From positions 1 to 64,000 of the forward strand of contig CAIVGN010000045.1 in the NCBI GenBank assembly GCA_903905455.1: a stretch of DNA of 64,000 bases. Reading direction: 5' to 3'. Positions 54,419 through 63,043 of this stretch are shown here, piece by piece. Each line of letters begins with the position of its first letter. The first letter of the stretch is position 1. The stretch comes from an uncultured Archangium sp. Lineage in GTDB: Bacteria > Myxococcota > Myxococcia > Myxococcales > Myxococcaceae. Both the position numbers and the translations under genes were made by a program. Under the pieces are notes generated by a model. That model did not search any database and was not told the origin of the DNA. It worked only from the letters and a program-made list of their open reading frames with translations.

Positions 54419-54613
54419 ATGTCAGGGCTCCGCGAGCTGACCTTCTGGCTGCGCAACCACGTGCGCGCGTCGTTGCCGGCGTGGAAGCGCACCGTTCCCC
54501 TCGAGCGCCTCCGCGCGTCGCTCGAGACCCGACGGCTTCGCGCGCTCGGGGCCCGCTTCGACCTCTCACGTTGCAGGGTCATTGGCCAGGCACCTCGCGC
54601 AGCGTTTCCCTGA
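54419..54613 (+). CDS. Possible small basic protein
   Basis: 64 residues, Arg-rich, in the 296-bp stretch between cheB and the next gene. No family, no clear Shine-Dalgarno. Could be chance coding in GC-rich DNA; the rest of this stretch shows nothing I can name. Confidence 0.25.
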   Translation: MSGLRELTFWLRNHVRASLPAWKRTVPLERLRASLETRRLRALGARFDLSRCRVIGQAPRAAFP

Positions 54614-54651
54614 GGATCGACACCCCGGCGCAGATGCAGACGCGGGCGCCG

Positions 54652-55869
54652 TCAGTGCGCCTTCGACTTCGGGCCCTTCTGCGGTCCCGGGCCCCCCTGG
54701 CGCCCCGAGGGCGGCGAGTAAGAGGCGTCGAGCGGCTTGTCGAGCACCCCGTCCTCCCACAGCTGCAGGCTGCCGCACGCGTAGCAGTGGGTCTCGGACT
54801 TCGGGAGGCCGAGGTCATGGGTAAGGACGCGCATCACCGGCAACATCACGACGTCCCCTACGAGCGGCCCCTGGCCGCTGGAGCCCACGCGGTACTTCTT
54901 CTCGAGGATCGCGACCTCGGCCTGCAGCTGCGCGGAGCTCTCGATGAAGACCGTCAGGCGGCCCGTCTTCGGGTCGAACTCCGCGGAGGTCAGGCCCTTG
55001 CGGGTCTCCAGGTGCACGGACTTGATCTTCTGGCAGGCCGGCTTGATGCCGGGGCCCTGCTCGCCGACGCGGCAGTTGTTGCGCAGGGCGGTGAACACCC
55101 AGTTCACCTGGTACAGGAACCCCAATTCCCGGCCGTCCCAGATCTTCTCGACGCCCTCGGCCTTCTCCTCGGCGAAGGCCGCCAGGATGGCCGCGTCGGT
55201 GACGTCGAGCTTCAGATCGAGGCCGTCTTCCTTGAGCACCTTCGCGGTCACCACGTCGCCGGTGCCGTGTTCACCCAGGCGCTCGTCGAAGTACCTTCGC
55301 ATGCGGGCCTGCCGCAGGTTGAGCGGGGCTCCGTCGAGGCCCTTTGCCTTCAGGAACTCGCCCATGACGAACATCTGGAAGAGCGCGTCGGCGGTGGTCG
55401 CGGTGTACCGCTGCTCGACGCCGTCGGGTGACTTGCCGAAGTAGATCCCCACGTGCAGGACACCGTTCTTCAGGCTCAGGCTGGGAACGAAGTCACCCTT
55501 GTACATCGACGTGAAGGTGGGGCTGCGCTCGCAGACGATGGAGTCGATGTTGTCGTTGATGAGGTGCGCGATGAACGCCTTCTCCGTCGGGTCGGCGATG
55601 TCGTCTCGGCAGATGCCGTGAACCTGCTCCGCGACCATGCCGCAGATCTCCCCCGGGCTCGCCTCGCCCTGGGGCCACGGGTCCTGAGTCAGGCTCTCGT
55701 CGAGCTTGATGCTGATGGTGTTCTTGCAAGCCGTCAGGCGCTTGAGCAATCCGCCGGCGGCGTTGTAGCCGTTGACGTCCCTCTCCCACGCCCCGGGGAT
55801 GGAGCCGGCGAAGGCGGACGTGTGAAGCAGCAGCGAGGCGACGAAGAGGGACAGGGCGGAGCGATTCAT
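54652..55869 (-). CDS. Hypothetical secreted protein
   Basis: 405 residues from the ATG at 55869, giving a signal peptide MNRSALSLFVASLLL...AFA. The mature protein is mixed alpha/beta with several cysteines, including a CYAC pair near residue 355, and a disordered Pro/Gly/Lys tail. I do not recognise a family. No obvious Shine-Dalgarno. Confidence 0.6.
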   Translation of the reverse strand: MNRSALSLFVASLLLHTSAFAGSIPGAWERDVNGYNAAGGLLKRLTACKNTISIKLDESLTQDPWPQGEASPGEICGMVAEQVHGICRDDIADPTEKAFIAHLINDNIDSIVCERSPTFTSMYKGDFVPSLSLKNGVLHVGIYFGKSPDGVEQRYTATTADALFQMFVMGEFLKAKGLDGAPLNLRQARMRRYFDERLGEHGTGDVVTAKVLKEDGLDLKLDVTDAAILAAFAEEKAEGVEKIWDGRELGFLYQVNWVFTALRNNCRVGEQGPGIKPACQKIKSVHLETRKGLTSAEFDPKTGRLTVFIESSAQLQAEVAILEKKYRVGSSGQGPLVGDVVMLPVMRVLTHDLGLPKSETHCYACGSLQLWEDGVLDKPLDASYSPPSGRQGGPGPQKGPKSKAH

Positions 55870-55980
55870 GAAGGAGAGCCCGGGGGATTGGCGGCGTTTA
55901 CGAGCAGGAGCCGAGAGCATCGATACGGACCCAGCACGGGTCAAGGACAGGACGGCGGCGCTCCTTCACGTGGGAACCAG

Positions 55981-56043
55981 GCCGAGCGCGAGCTCCTGGG
56001 GCGCTGGGTCGACGAGGGCGCGCACCTCGACTGACGAAGGCGC
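55981..56043 (+). pseudogene. Duplicated 3' end of puuD
   Basis: 62 of 63 bases are identical to 52736-52798, covering the last 17 codons of puuD ([17 protein letters not shown]), the stop and 9 bp beyond. The copy has no start or upstream gene and ends just before the promoter-like TAGAGT of the gene at 56060. It is a relic of a duplication. Confidence 0.9.
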
Positions 56044-56044
56044 G

Positions 56045-56050
56045 TAGAGT
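56045..56050 (+). promoter_or_regulatory. Candidate -10 hexamer TAGAGT, short or no leader
   Basis: TAGAGT ends 9 nt before the ATG at 56060, immediately after the puuD relic; the same element and spacing precede the gene at 25675. Confidence 0.4.
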
Positions 56051-56059
56051 CGGCGCTTC

Positions 56060-58213
56060 ATGCGTCCCGCCCTCATCGTCACCCTGGTCCTCGCCGCGAG
56101 CGGGTGCACCTGCGCTCCCGGCACCGTCACCATCGGAGGTCGCACCGACGGCGGCACCGGAGGCGGCAGCACCGCGAGCGGCGGCGCGGTGAACTTCACC
56201 GGCACGCTGGTCATCTCGCCGCGCGACGTGGTGCTCAACGTGGTCAGCGGCCAACCACTGCCCATCGCGCAGTTCACCGCCACCGCCAACGGCGCGACCG
56301 TGAGCCCGACGTGGGCGGTGATTCCCCCGGCCCTGGGCAGCATCGACGCCGCCGGCCTGTTCACCGCGACGGCCACCGGGGGCGTGGCCACGCTCGCCGC
56401 GAGCTACGGCAGCGCGACCGACTCCACGACGGTGACCGTGAAGGTGCGCGTGGTGCAGAACGGCTCGAACGGCGGCCCCGTCGACGCGGGCGCGGGGGGC
56501 TTCGGAGGCGTGGGCGGTGAAGGCGTCGGCGGCCCCGTCGATGGCGCCACGCTCACGGTGCTCGGCGGCACGCCCAGCGCGGACGGCGCCACGATGCTCT
56601 ACCCCTACGACGCGACGGTCTGGCCCCGGGGCATTCTCGCGCCGCTGCTGCAGTGGACGCCCGGTCACGACTACGACGCGGTGGCCATCAGCCTCGAGTG
56701 CCCCAGCTACTCGTACCTCGGCACCTTCGCGAAGACGGCGACGCCCTTCCTCCACCACCCGGTGCCGCAGCAGGCGTGGGAACAGGCGACCGAGGCGTGC
56801 GCCGGCCAGAGCCTCGTGGCGCGGCTGGTGTTCGCTTCGGGGGGCCAGGCGTACGGCCCGCTCACCGAGACCTGGCGCATCGCCACCGGCACGCTGAAGG
56901 GCATCGTCTATTACAACTCCTACGGCACCCGGCTCGCGAAGAACTACTCGGGCGCGCTGGGCCCCGACCCCACCTTCGGCGGCGCGACGCTGTCGATCCG
57001 CGGCGGCTCGACGGACCCCACGCTGGTGGCCGGCGGCAACGGCACGGAGGCCAACTGCCGCGTGTGTCACGTGGTGTCCGCCGACGGCTCGGCGCTGCTC
57101 ACCCAGCAGGGCAACGCCAACTCGGCGACCAGCCACTACGCGCTGCGCAGCAACAACACCGAGACCCCGATGACGCCGGGCGATGGCCGCTTCGCCTGGG
57201 GCGGGCTCTCCCCCGACGGCAGGCTGCTCTTCTCGAACGCCTCGCTCGCCCAGGGCGCCAGCCTCAACAGCAGCGCGCTGTACCAGGTGCCCTCGGGCGC
57301 GCCGGTGACCACGACGGGCCTGCCCCCGGGCTTGAGCGCCGCGACGCCGGTCTTCTCGCTCGACGGCAAGCAGGTGGCGTTCAACTGGTACGCCGGCGCG
57401 GGCGCGGACCAACGCTCCCTGGCCACCCTGCGCTTCACCGCCCCGGCCACCTTCAGCGACTTCACCCCATTGTACACGCCGGCGGCGGGGCAGACCGCGC
57501 TCTACCCGAGCTACCTGCCCACCGGCACCGGCGTGGTGTTCGAGGTGGAGACCGTGTCCAACGGCCACTTCGGCGAGACGCGATCGACGTGTGACGGCTC
57601 GGGGCCCTGCTCCGACATCGGCGCGCACGGCGAGCTGTGGTGGGTGGACCTGGCGACGAAGCAGGCGCGCAAGTTGAGCCGGCTCAACGGCGAAGGCCAC
57701 GCGCCCGTGGGCCCCAACGCGCACGGCGACGACCCCACGCTCAACTACGAGCCCACGGTGGGCCCCATCGCGTCGGGCGGCTACGCGTGGGTCATCTTCA
57801 CCAGCCGCCGGCTCTACGGGAACGTGGCGACCATCAACCCCTTCTGGAGCGACCCGCGCTTCCACGACCTGAGCGCCACGCCGACGCCCAAGAAGTTGTG
57901 GGTCGCGGCCGTCGACCTGAACGCCGCGCCCGGCACCGACCCCAGCCACCCCGCGTTCTACCTGCCCGCGCAGGAGCTGATGGCCGGCAACTCGCGCGGC
58001 TACTGGTCGGCGGACCCGTGCCGCTCCGACGGGGACACCTGCGGCTCCGGCGACGAATGCTGCGGCGGGTACTGCAACGCGCAGGGCGGCGTGAACCAGT
58101 GCGCGTCGACGCCCAGCGGCTGCGCCAAGGAGTTCGAGCGGTGCACCACCAACGCCGACTGTTGCGATCCGGCGGCGGTGTGCGCGGGCTCACGGTGCGC
58201 CAGCATCAACTGA
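56060..58213 (+). CDS. Surface lipoprotein with Ig-like domain, TolB-like propeller, CxxCH and Cys-rich tail
   Basis: 717 residues. Lipobox AASGC, Gly/Thr linker, an Ig-like (Big_2-like) domain at about 50-140, a Gly-rich linker, then a ~470-residue region with TolB/WD-like repeats (GRFAWGGLSPDGRLLFSN, ATPVFSLDGKQVAF). A single CRVCH near residue 335 could bind a haem but may be a plain Cys/His site. The C-terminal 60 residues carry two disulfide modules (CGSGDECCGGYC, CCDPAAVC). Surface protein of unknown role. Confidence 0.75.
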   Translation: MRPALIVTLVLAASGCTCAPGTVTIGGRTDGGTGGGSTASGGAVNFTGTLVISPRDVVLNVVSGQPLPIAQFTATANGATVSPTWAVIPPALGSIDAAGLFTATATGGVATLAASYGSATDSTTVTVKVRVVQNGSNGGPVDAGAGGFGGVGGEGVGGPVDGATLTVLGGTPSADGATMLYPYDATVWPRGILAPLLQWTPGHDYDAVAISLECPSYSYLGTFAKTATPFLHHPVPQQAWEQATEACAGQSLVARLVFASGGQAYGPLTETWRIATGTLKGIVYYNSYGTRLAKNYSGALGPDPTFGGATLSIRGGSTDPTLVAGGNGTEANCRVCHVVSADGSALLTQQGNANSATSHYALRSNNTETPMTPGDGRFAWGGLSPDGRLLFSNASLAQGASLNSSALYQVPSGAPVTTTGLPPGLSAATPVFSLDGKQVAFNWYAGAGADQRSLATLRFTAPATFSDFTPLYTPAAGQTALYPSYLPTGTGVVFEVETVSNGHFGETRSTCDGSGPCSDIGAHGELWWVDLATKQARKLSRLNGEGHAPVGPNAHGDDPTLNYEPTVGPIASGGYAWVIFTSRRLYGNVATINPFWSDPRFHDLSATPTPKKLWVAAVDLNAAPGTDPSHPAFYLPAQELMAGNSRGYWSADPCRSDGDTCGSGDECCGGYCNAQGGVNQCASTPSGCAKEFERCTTNADCCDPAAVCAGSRCASIN

Positions 58214-58270
58214 GCGGAGCGCGCGCCTCCGAGCGCGGGACTGCGTCTTGCAGCGCAGCCCGGCGCACTC

Positions 58271-61200
58271 ATGAACAACCGCTCTCCGAACGCGCCCCCT
58301 GTCGCAGCGACGTCGTCATGTGACGCAGTGACGTCATCGCGTCACCTGCAGCTCGCCGCCGTCCTGGCCCTCTGTGCGTGTTCGCCGACGCGGGTCGACG
58401 CCACGTCGGCCCCGGTCGTGGAGCCTCTCGACGTCGCCACCATCGCGCGGCGGGGCTTCGTCGTCGACGGGGCGCGGCTGGTGAACGACCAACCGCAGTG
58501 GCGCGCCGCGGTGTCGACCACCGGCGCCCTGGAGTTCTCAGCCCAGGCCTTCGAGCGCGCGCCCGCGCCCGTGGTCTTGTCGGTGCGACTGGCGACGGTC
58601 CGGCGTGGAGGCCCGGAGTTGCCCCTCGAGGCCGGCAACCCTGCGTCGCCCCGCGAAGGTCGGCTCGAACGCAGCTGGGGCGCCGTGACTGAGTGGCTCG
58701 AGGCGCGCGAGGGGCATCTCGAACAGTCGTTTTCGTTCGAGCGCGCGCCCGAGGGCCAGGGCCCGCTGGAGGTCGAACTCCGCGTCGAGGGGTTCACGGC
58801 GGCGCGCGTCGACGTGACGGGGGCGCACTTCACCGGGGCCGAGGGCTCGGTGGGCGTGCGCTACGGGCACGGGACGTGGGTCGACGCCCACGGCGTGCGG
58901 ACGTCGCTGCCCTTGAGCCTCGACGGTGACCGGCTGCGCTTCCGGGTGCCGGCCTCCGTGCTCGACGAGGACTGCTTTCCCGCGGTGCTCGACCCGTTGC
59001 TCGACCCCGAGGTCACCTTCCCCGATGGCGGCACGATGGTGCCCGCACCGCGAGCGCAGCGGGCGCCGGCCATCGGCACCAGCGACGCCGGGTGGCTGGT
59101 GGTGTGGGAAGACGCGAGGCACGTGCTGTACCGGGGCACCGACCTCTACGCGACGCGCGTCAACTTCGACGGCGGCGTCCTCGACCCCGAGGGCATTCCC
59201 CTGAGCACGGCGCCAGGAGACCAGACGCAGCCCCAGGTCAGCTTCAACGGCGAGAACTGGGTCGTGGCGTGGATCGATCGCCGCGCGGGAAACCACCCCT
59301 ACGCCGCCTTCGTGACGCCCGCGGGCGCCGTGGGCCCGGAGCGCAAGCTGAGCGGCAACAACGTCGACCTCTCGGCTCCCCAGGTGGCCTCGAACGGAGC
59401 GTTGACGCTCATCACCTGGGGCCAGGTGGGCCTGTGGGGCACCCAGGTGTTCAACGACGGGGGACTGAGCCACCCCGACGGCTTCCAGGTCGCGCCGTTT
59501 CCCTTCGCCTCGTCGCGCAGCCTCGCGTGGAACGGGGAGGCCTTCGTGACGACCAGCGACGGCAACGGGACGATGGCGATGTTCATTCTCCCCGACGCCG
59601 GCCTGCGCGCCTTCCCCCTCGCCGATGGCGGCAGCACCACGCGCATCAGCCTCACCACGGAGACCGGCAACGACAACGTCGGGGGTCGCACCATCAGCCT
59701 CACCCCCATGACGGGAGGTCGCGTGGCCGCCATCTGGCCTCGCAGCAACGCGGGGCAGTGGCCGGCCGACGTCCACGCGGCGGTCATCGACGCCGACGGC
59801 GGCGCCACCGAGTTCAGGCTGCGCACCTCCGCGACCGACCCGTGGCTCGCCGGCTACCAGGTCCGCGCGGCCTTCGATGGACAGCGGGTGGTGGGCTGCG
59901 TGAGCGGCGCGCGCGACGGCATCGTTCCGGGGCACGCGATGACCGTGGCGCTGCTCGCAGACGCGGGCATCGGGCCGGTGGTCACCATCACCACCGACGC
60001 GGGCCAGCCCAACGTCGAGTGCGCGCTCGGGAGCGGGCCCGGCGTGGTGCTCGCGGCGTACGTCGCCACCCAGGAGTACGAGCCGACCATCCGCTACCAG
60101 GTCTTGACGGGCGACTTCACGACGCCCTCCCTCGAGCGCGTGCTGTCGATGGCCACCAACCCGCAGGAACTCCCGGCCGTCGCGCGCAGCGGCGTGGGGA
60201 GCCGGCCCTGGATGATCGCCTGGAGCGACGCGCGCACGCCGTACTCGGGCTTCGACGTCTACGCGCAGCTGCTGAGCAACCCCGGAGGCGTGACCGCGGG
60301 CGCACCCTTTCGCTTGAGCGCGCGCCCTGCCGACGAGGTCGGGGTGCGGCTGTTGGGCGCTGGCAGCGATGGCTACGTCGCGACGTGGAGCGAAGGGACG
60401 CCGCTCAACTCCGACACCATCAGCAGCACCCGGGCGATGCGCATCTCGGCCGCGGGCGTCCCCGGGCCGGTGCTCGACCTCCTGCCCGGCGGCCCCTACT
60501 CGACGTACCAGGCGCCCACGGCGACCCTCGAGGGCCGCACCGTGGTGATCTCGAGCGGCTACAACTCGTTCAACGCCAACACCGCCTTCGATGGGTGGAG
60601 CTTCAGCCTCGACTCCGACGCCGGCGTGGTGCGCACGGGCTACTCCTCCGTTCCCGCACGCTCGGGGCTGCGCCTGGCACCGCATGGCGCCGGCGTCCTC
60701 GCCGCCTGGGATGACGGACTGCGCATCCAGGGCACGCTGCTCTTCGACGGAGGCACGACTCAGGGCCCCGTGTTCCAACTCGTCGACGCGGCGAACCCCC
60801 AGGTGCACGTCGCGCTCTCACCGACAGCCGATGGCACGCTGCTCGCCTGGGAAGACTGGCGCTCGAACACGCCTCGCATCTACGCCGGGTTCTTTCGCAC
60901 CGACGGTGGCCTGAGCACCGCCGCCCCCATCAGCGATGCCCCGGGTGAGCAACGCAACCCCACGGCCATCACCCTCGGCGACGGACGGTCGGTCATCGCG
61001 TGGGAACAACAGACGACCGCAGGCACCGACGTCTACGCGACGTTCCTCTCACCGCAAGGCACCAGCCTCAACCCGACGGGCGTGCCGTGGGCAGGCGATG
61101 CAGGCGCCACGCAGAACCTCCGGCCGGTGCTCGCCTCGGATGGCAACGCGCTCGCCATGCTCACGTGGAATCGCCTGAGCGAAGATGGTCGACGCCTGAG

Positions 61201-63028
61201 TGCTGCGTGGCGCACGGTCCGGCTGGGCGCGGCGGTGGGCGGCACCTGCACGAGCACCACCGAGTGCAGCGAAGGGTTCTGTGTCGACGGGCGCTGCTGC
61301 AACGGCGCGTGCGGCGGATCCGACCCGTTCGATTGCCAGGCGTGCTCCATCACGGCGGGGGCGACGACGGACGGCGTCTGTGCGCTGCTGGCCACGACTC
61401 ACCTGTGTCGCCCATCGCGTGACGCGGTCTGTGACACCGCGGACTACTGCGAGGGCAACACCGACTGTCCGGACACCGTGACTGCGGCAGAGACGAGTTG
61501 CAGTGGCGGCCATGGTGTGTGTGACGGCGTCGGGACGTGCGCGATCGACGGGGGGGTCGATGCGGGCGGTGGCGGCGCGGGTGGCGGCGCGGGTGGCGGC
61601 GCGGGTGGCGGCGCTGGCGGCGGCGCAGGCACTGGTGGCGGCTCGGGTACAGGTGGCGGCGCGAGTGCTGGTGGCGGCACGGGGACTGGCGGTGGCACGG
61701 CTACCGGCGGTGGCACGGGGACCGGCGGGGGCACGGGGACCGGCGGGGGCACGGCTACCGGCGGGGGCACGGGGACCGGCGGGGGCACGGCTACCGGCGG
61801 GGGCACGGGGACCGGCGGGGGCACGGCTACCGGCGGGGGCACGGGTACTGGCGGGGGCACGGGTACCGGCGGTGGTGCTGGCGACGACGGTGGGTCGCCG
61901 AGCGCGGACGCCGGGGTGTCCGACGGCGGCGCGACGCCGGGCGCGGACACGCTTTCCCACTATTCGTGGAGCCAGGGTTGTGGCTGCAACACCGGCGGCG
62001 CTTCGAGTTACGCCGGGCTCCTCGCGGTGTTCCTCGCGTTCCTCCGGGTGCGCGGGCCGTCCCGCGTGGTCCGCGCCGGTCGTCGCGGCCTCATGGGGGC
62101 GGTGCTGGTAGTGCTGTTGCTGCCGCTCTCGGCCCGCGCCGAGGGGCCGACGAAGAAGACGCGCCTGGCGTTCTCCGGGCTCACCTCGCCCTCGGGCATC
62201 GCCCAGCAAGACGTGCAAGTGCTCTCGGACTACCTGCACACGCGGCTCGTGGCGCTCAACCTGTACGAGGTGATCGCGGCCAGCGACATCCAGCAACTGC
62301 TGGGCCTGGAGCGCCAGCGGCAACTCATGGGCTGCGGCGAGGGGAGCTGCCTGGCGGAGATGGCCGGGGCGCTCGACGCCGAGCGGTTGCTCAGCGGCAC
62401 CATCGCGCGCCTGGGCGAGACCATGGTCATCAGCCTGAACCTGCTCGACGCACGCGGGTCCACCGTCATCCATCGCAACGGTGCGCGCGTGAAGGGCCAG
62501 TCGGTCGAAGCGGCGTTCGACCTCATCGACGGGCTGCTGCTCGACCTGAGCAGCAACGATCCGGCGCTGAAGCAGGAACTCGCGAAGCGCGCGGCGGTGG
62601 TGGTGAGCACCGGCGCGGAGCCGGGATCCGCGTCGACCAGGACGTGGAAGCTCAACGTCGGCGCCCGCGTAGAGGCTGACTTCGTGGGCCTCGTCGAGGG
62701 CGCGCCAGCGGTCGCACCGGCCATCTCGGCTCACTTCCAGTCGGGCGTGCTCGGCGCGGCGGTGGCCGTCGTCATCGCGCCGCTCCCCGGGGTTCGCGCC
62801 GAGCTGCGCATCGAACCCCTTCCCTCGCTCAAGGTGCGCCCCTACCTCGGCGCGGGCGCGGTGCTCTTCGTGCCGGCGGTCGGGCTGCGCGGTTGCCTGG
62901 GGGTGGAAGGCCACGTCGGCCCGGTGCAGCTGTTCGCCGACTTCGGGGTCGAGGGCTTCCTCACCGGGGCGACGAAGTTCCACGCCTTCGCGTTGCTGCT
63001 CGGCGCGGGCGCCGCGTGGGCCTTCTGA
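58271..63028 (+). CDS. Giant surface protein with MYXO-CTERM-like segment, fused in frame to a signal-peptide protein
   Basis: 1585 residues from the ATG at 58271 (a GTG at 58328 would give a tighter lipoprotein signal ending LALCAC). Residues about 55-990 are a long beta-rich region with recurring DAGWLVVWED-like repeats; about 995-1095 are Cys-rich; about 1097-1205 are a Gly/Thr minisatellite tract. Residues about 1239-1272 have the GCGC motif, one helix and Arg-rich end of a MYXO-CTERM tail, but no stop follows. At residue 1275 a new signal peptide starts (MGAVLVVLLL...ARA), leading a ~310-residue domain (FSGLTSPSGIAQQDVQVLSDYL, MGCGEGSCLAEMAGALDAERLL) usually found alone. See findings. 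Confidence 0.75.
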   Translation: MNNRSPNAPPVAATSSCDAVTSSRHLQLAAVLALCACSPTRVDATSAPVVEPLDVATIARRGFVVDGARLVNDQPQWRAAVSTTGALEFSAQAFERAPAPVVLSVRLATVRRGGPELPLEAGNPASPREGRLERSWGAVTEWLEAREGHLEQSFSFERAPEGQGPLEVELRVEGFTAARVDVTGAHFTGAEGSVGVRYGHGTWVDAHGVRTSLPLSLDGDRLRFRVPASVLDEDCFPAVLDPLLDPEVTFPDGGTMVPAPRAQRAPAIGTSDAGWLVVWEDARHVLYRGTDLYATRVNFDGGVLDPEGIPLSTAPGDQTQPQVSFNGENWVVAWIDRRAGNHPYAAFVTPAGAVGPERKLSGNNVDLSAPQVASNGALTLITWGQVGLWGTQVFNDGGLSHPDGFQVAPFPFASSRSLAWNGEAFVTTSDGNGTMAMFILPDAGLRAFPLADGGSTTRISLTTETGNDNVGGRTISLTPMTGGRVAAIWPRSNAGQWPADVHAAVIDADGGATEFRLRTSATDPWLAGYQVRAAFDGQRVVGCVSGARDGIVPGHAMTVALLADAGIGPVVTITTDAGQPNVECALGSGPGVVLAAYVATQEYEPTIRYQVLTGDFTTPSLERVLSMATNPQELPAVARSGVGSRPWMIAWSDARTPYSGFDVYAQLLSNPGGVTAGAPFRLSARPADEVGVRLLGAGSDGYVATWSEGTPLNSDTISSTRAMRISAAGVPGPVLDLLPGGPYSTYQAPTATLEGRTVVISSGYNSFNANTAFDGWSFSLDSDAGVVRTGYSSVPARSGLRLAPHGAGVLAAWDDGLRIQGTLLFDGGTTQGPVFQLVDAANPQVHVALSPTADGTLLAWEDWRSNTPRIYAGFFRTDGGLSTAAPISDAPGEQRNPTAITLGDGRSVIAWEQQTTAGTDVYATFLSPQGTSLNPTGVPWAGDAGATQNLRPVLASDGNALAMLTWNRLSEDGRRLSAAWRTVRLGAAVGGTCTSTTECSEGFCVDGRCCNGACGGSDPFDCQACSITAGATTDGVCALLATTHLCRPSRDAVCDTADYCEGNTDCPDTVTAAETSCSGGHGVCDGVGTCAIDGGVDAGGGGAGGGAGGGAGGGAGGGAGTGGGSGTGGGASAGGGTGTGGGTATGGGTGTGGGTGTGGGTATGGGTGTGGGTATGGGTGTGGGTATGGGTGTGGGTGTGGGAGDDGGSPSADAGVSDGGATPGADTLSHYSWSQGCGCNTGGASSYAGLLAVFLAFLRVRGPSRVVRAGRRGLMGAVLVVLLLPLSARAEGPTKKTRLAFSGLTSPSGIAQQDVQVLSDYLHTRLVALNLYEVIAASDIQQLLGLERQRQLMGCGEGSCLAEMAGALDAERLLSGTIARLGETMVISLNLLDARGSTVIHRNGARVKGQSVEAAFDLIDGLLLDLSSNDPALKQELAKRAAVVVSTGAEPGSASTRTWKLNVGARVEADFVGLVEGAPAVAPAISAHFQSGVLGAAVAVVIAPLPGVRAELRIEPLPSLKVRPYLGAGAVLFVPAVGLRGCLGVEGHVGPVQLFADFGVEGFLTGATKFHAFALLLGAGAAWAF
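61559..61881 (+). repeat. GC-rich minisatellite encoding Gly/Thr/Ala repeats
   Basis: About 320 bp of tandem units, chiefly an 18-mer encoding GTGTGG or GTATGG, with shorter Gly/Ala codon blocks at the 5' end. Units are multiples of 3, so copy-number change keeps the frame. Confidence 0.85.
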
Positions 63029-63043
63029 GCCCGCGAGCGAAGC

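Noticed and set aside
55453-56034. 193-codon open frame ending in the puuD C-terminus
   Set aside because: Upstream part is antisense to the secreted hypothetical gene; only its last 17 codons are the puuD relic, so it is not a gene.
58538-60808. Open frame of 756 codons on the minus strand
   Set aside because: Antisense to the giant surface protein; no recognisable motif and shadow-frame composition.
61559-61881. CRISPR-like array
   Set aside because: The tandem units are contiguous, codon-phased Gly/Thr repeats with no unique spacers.
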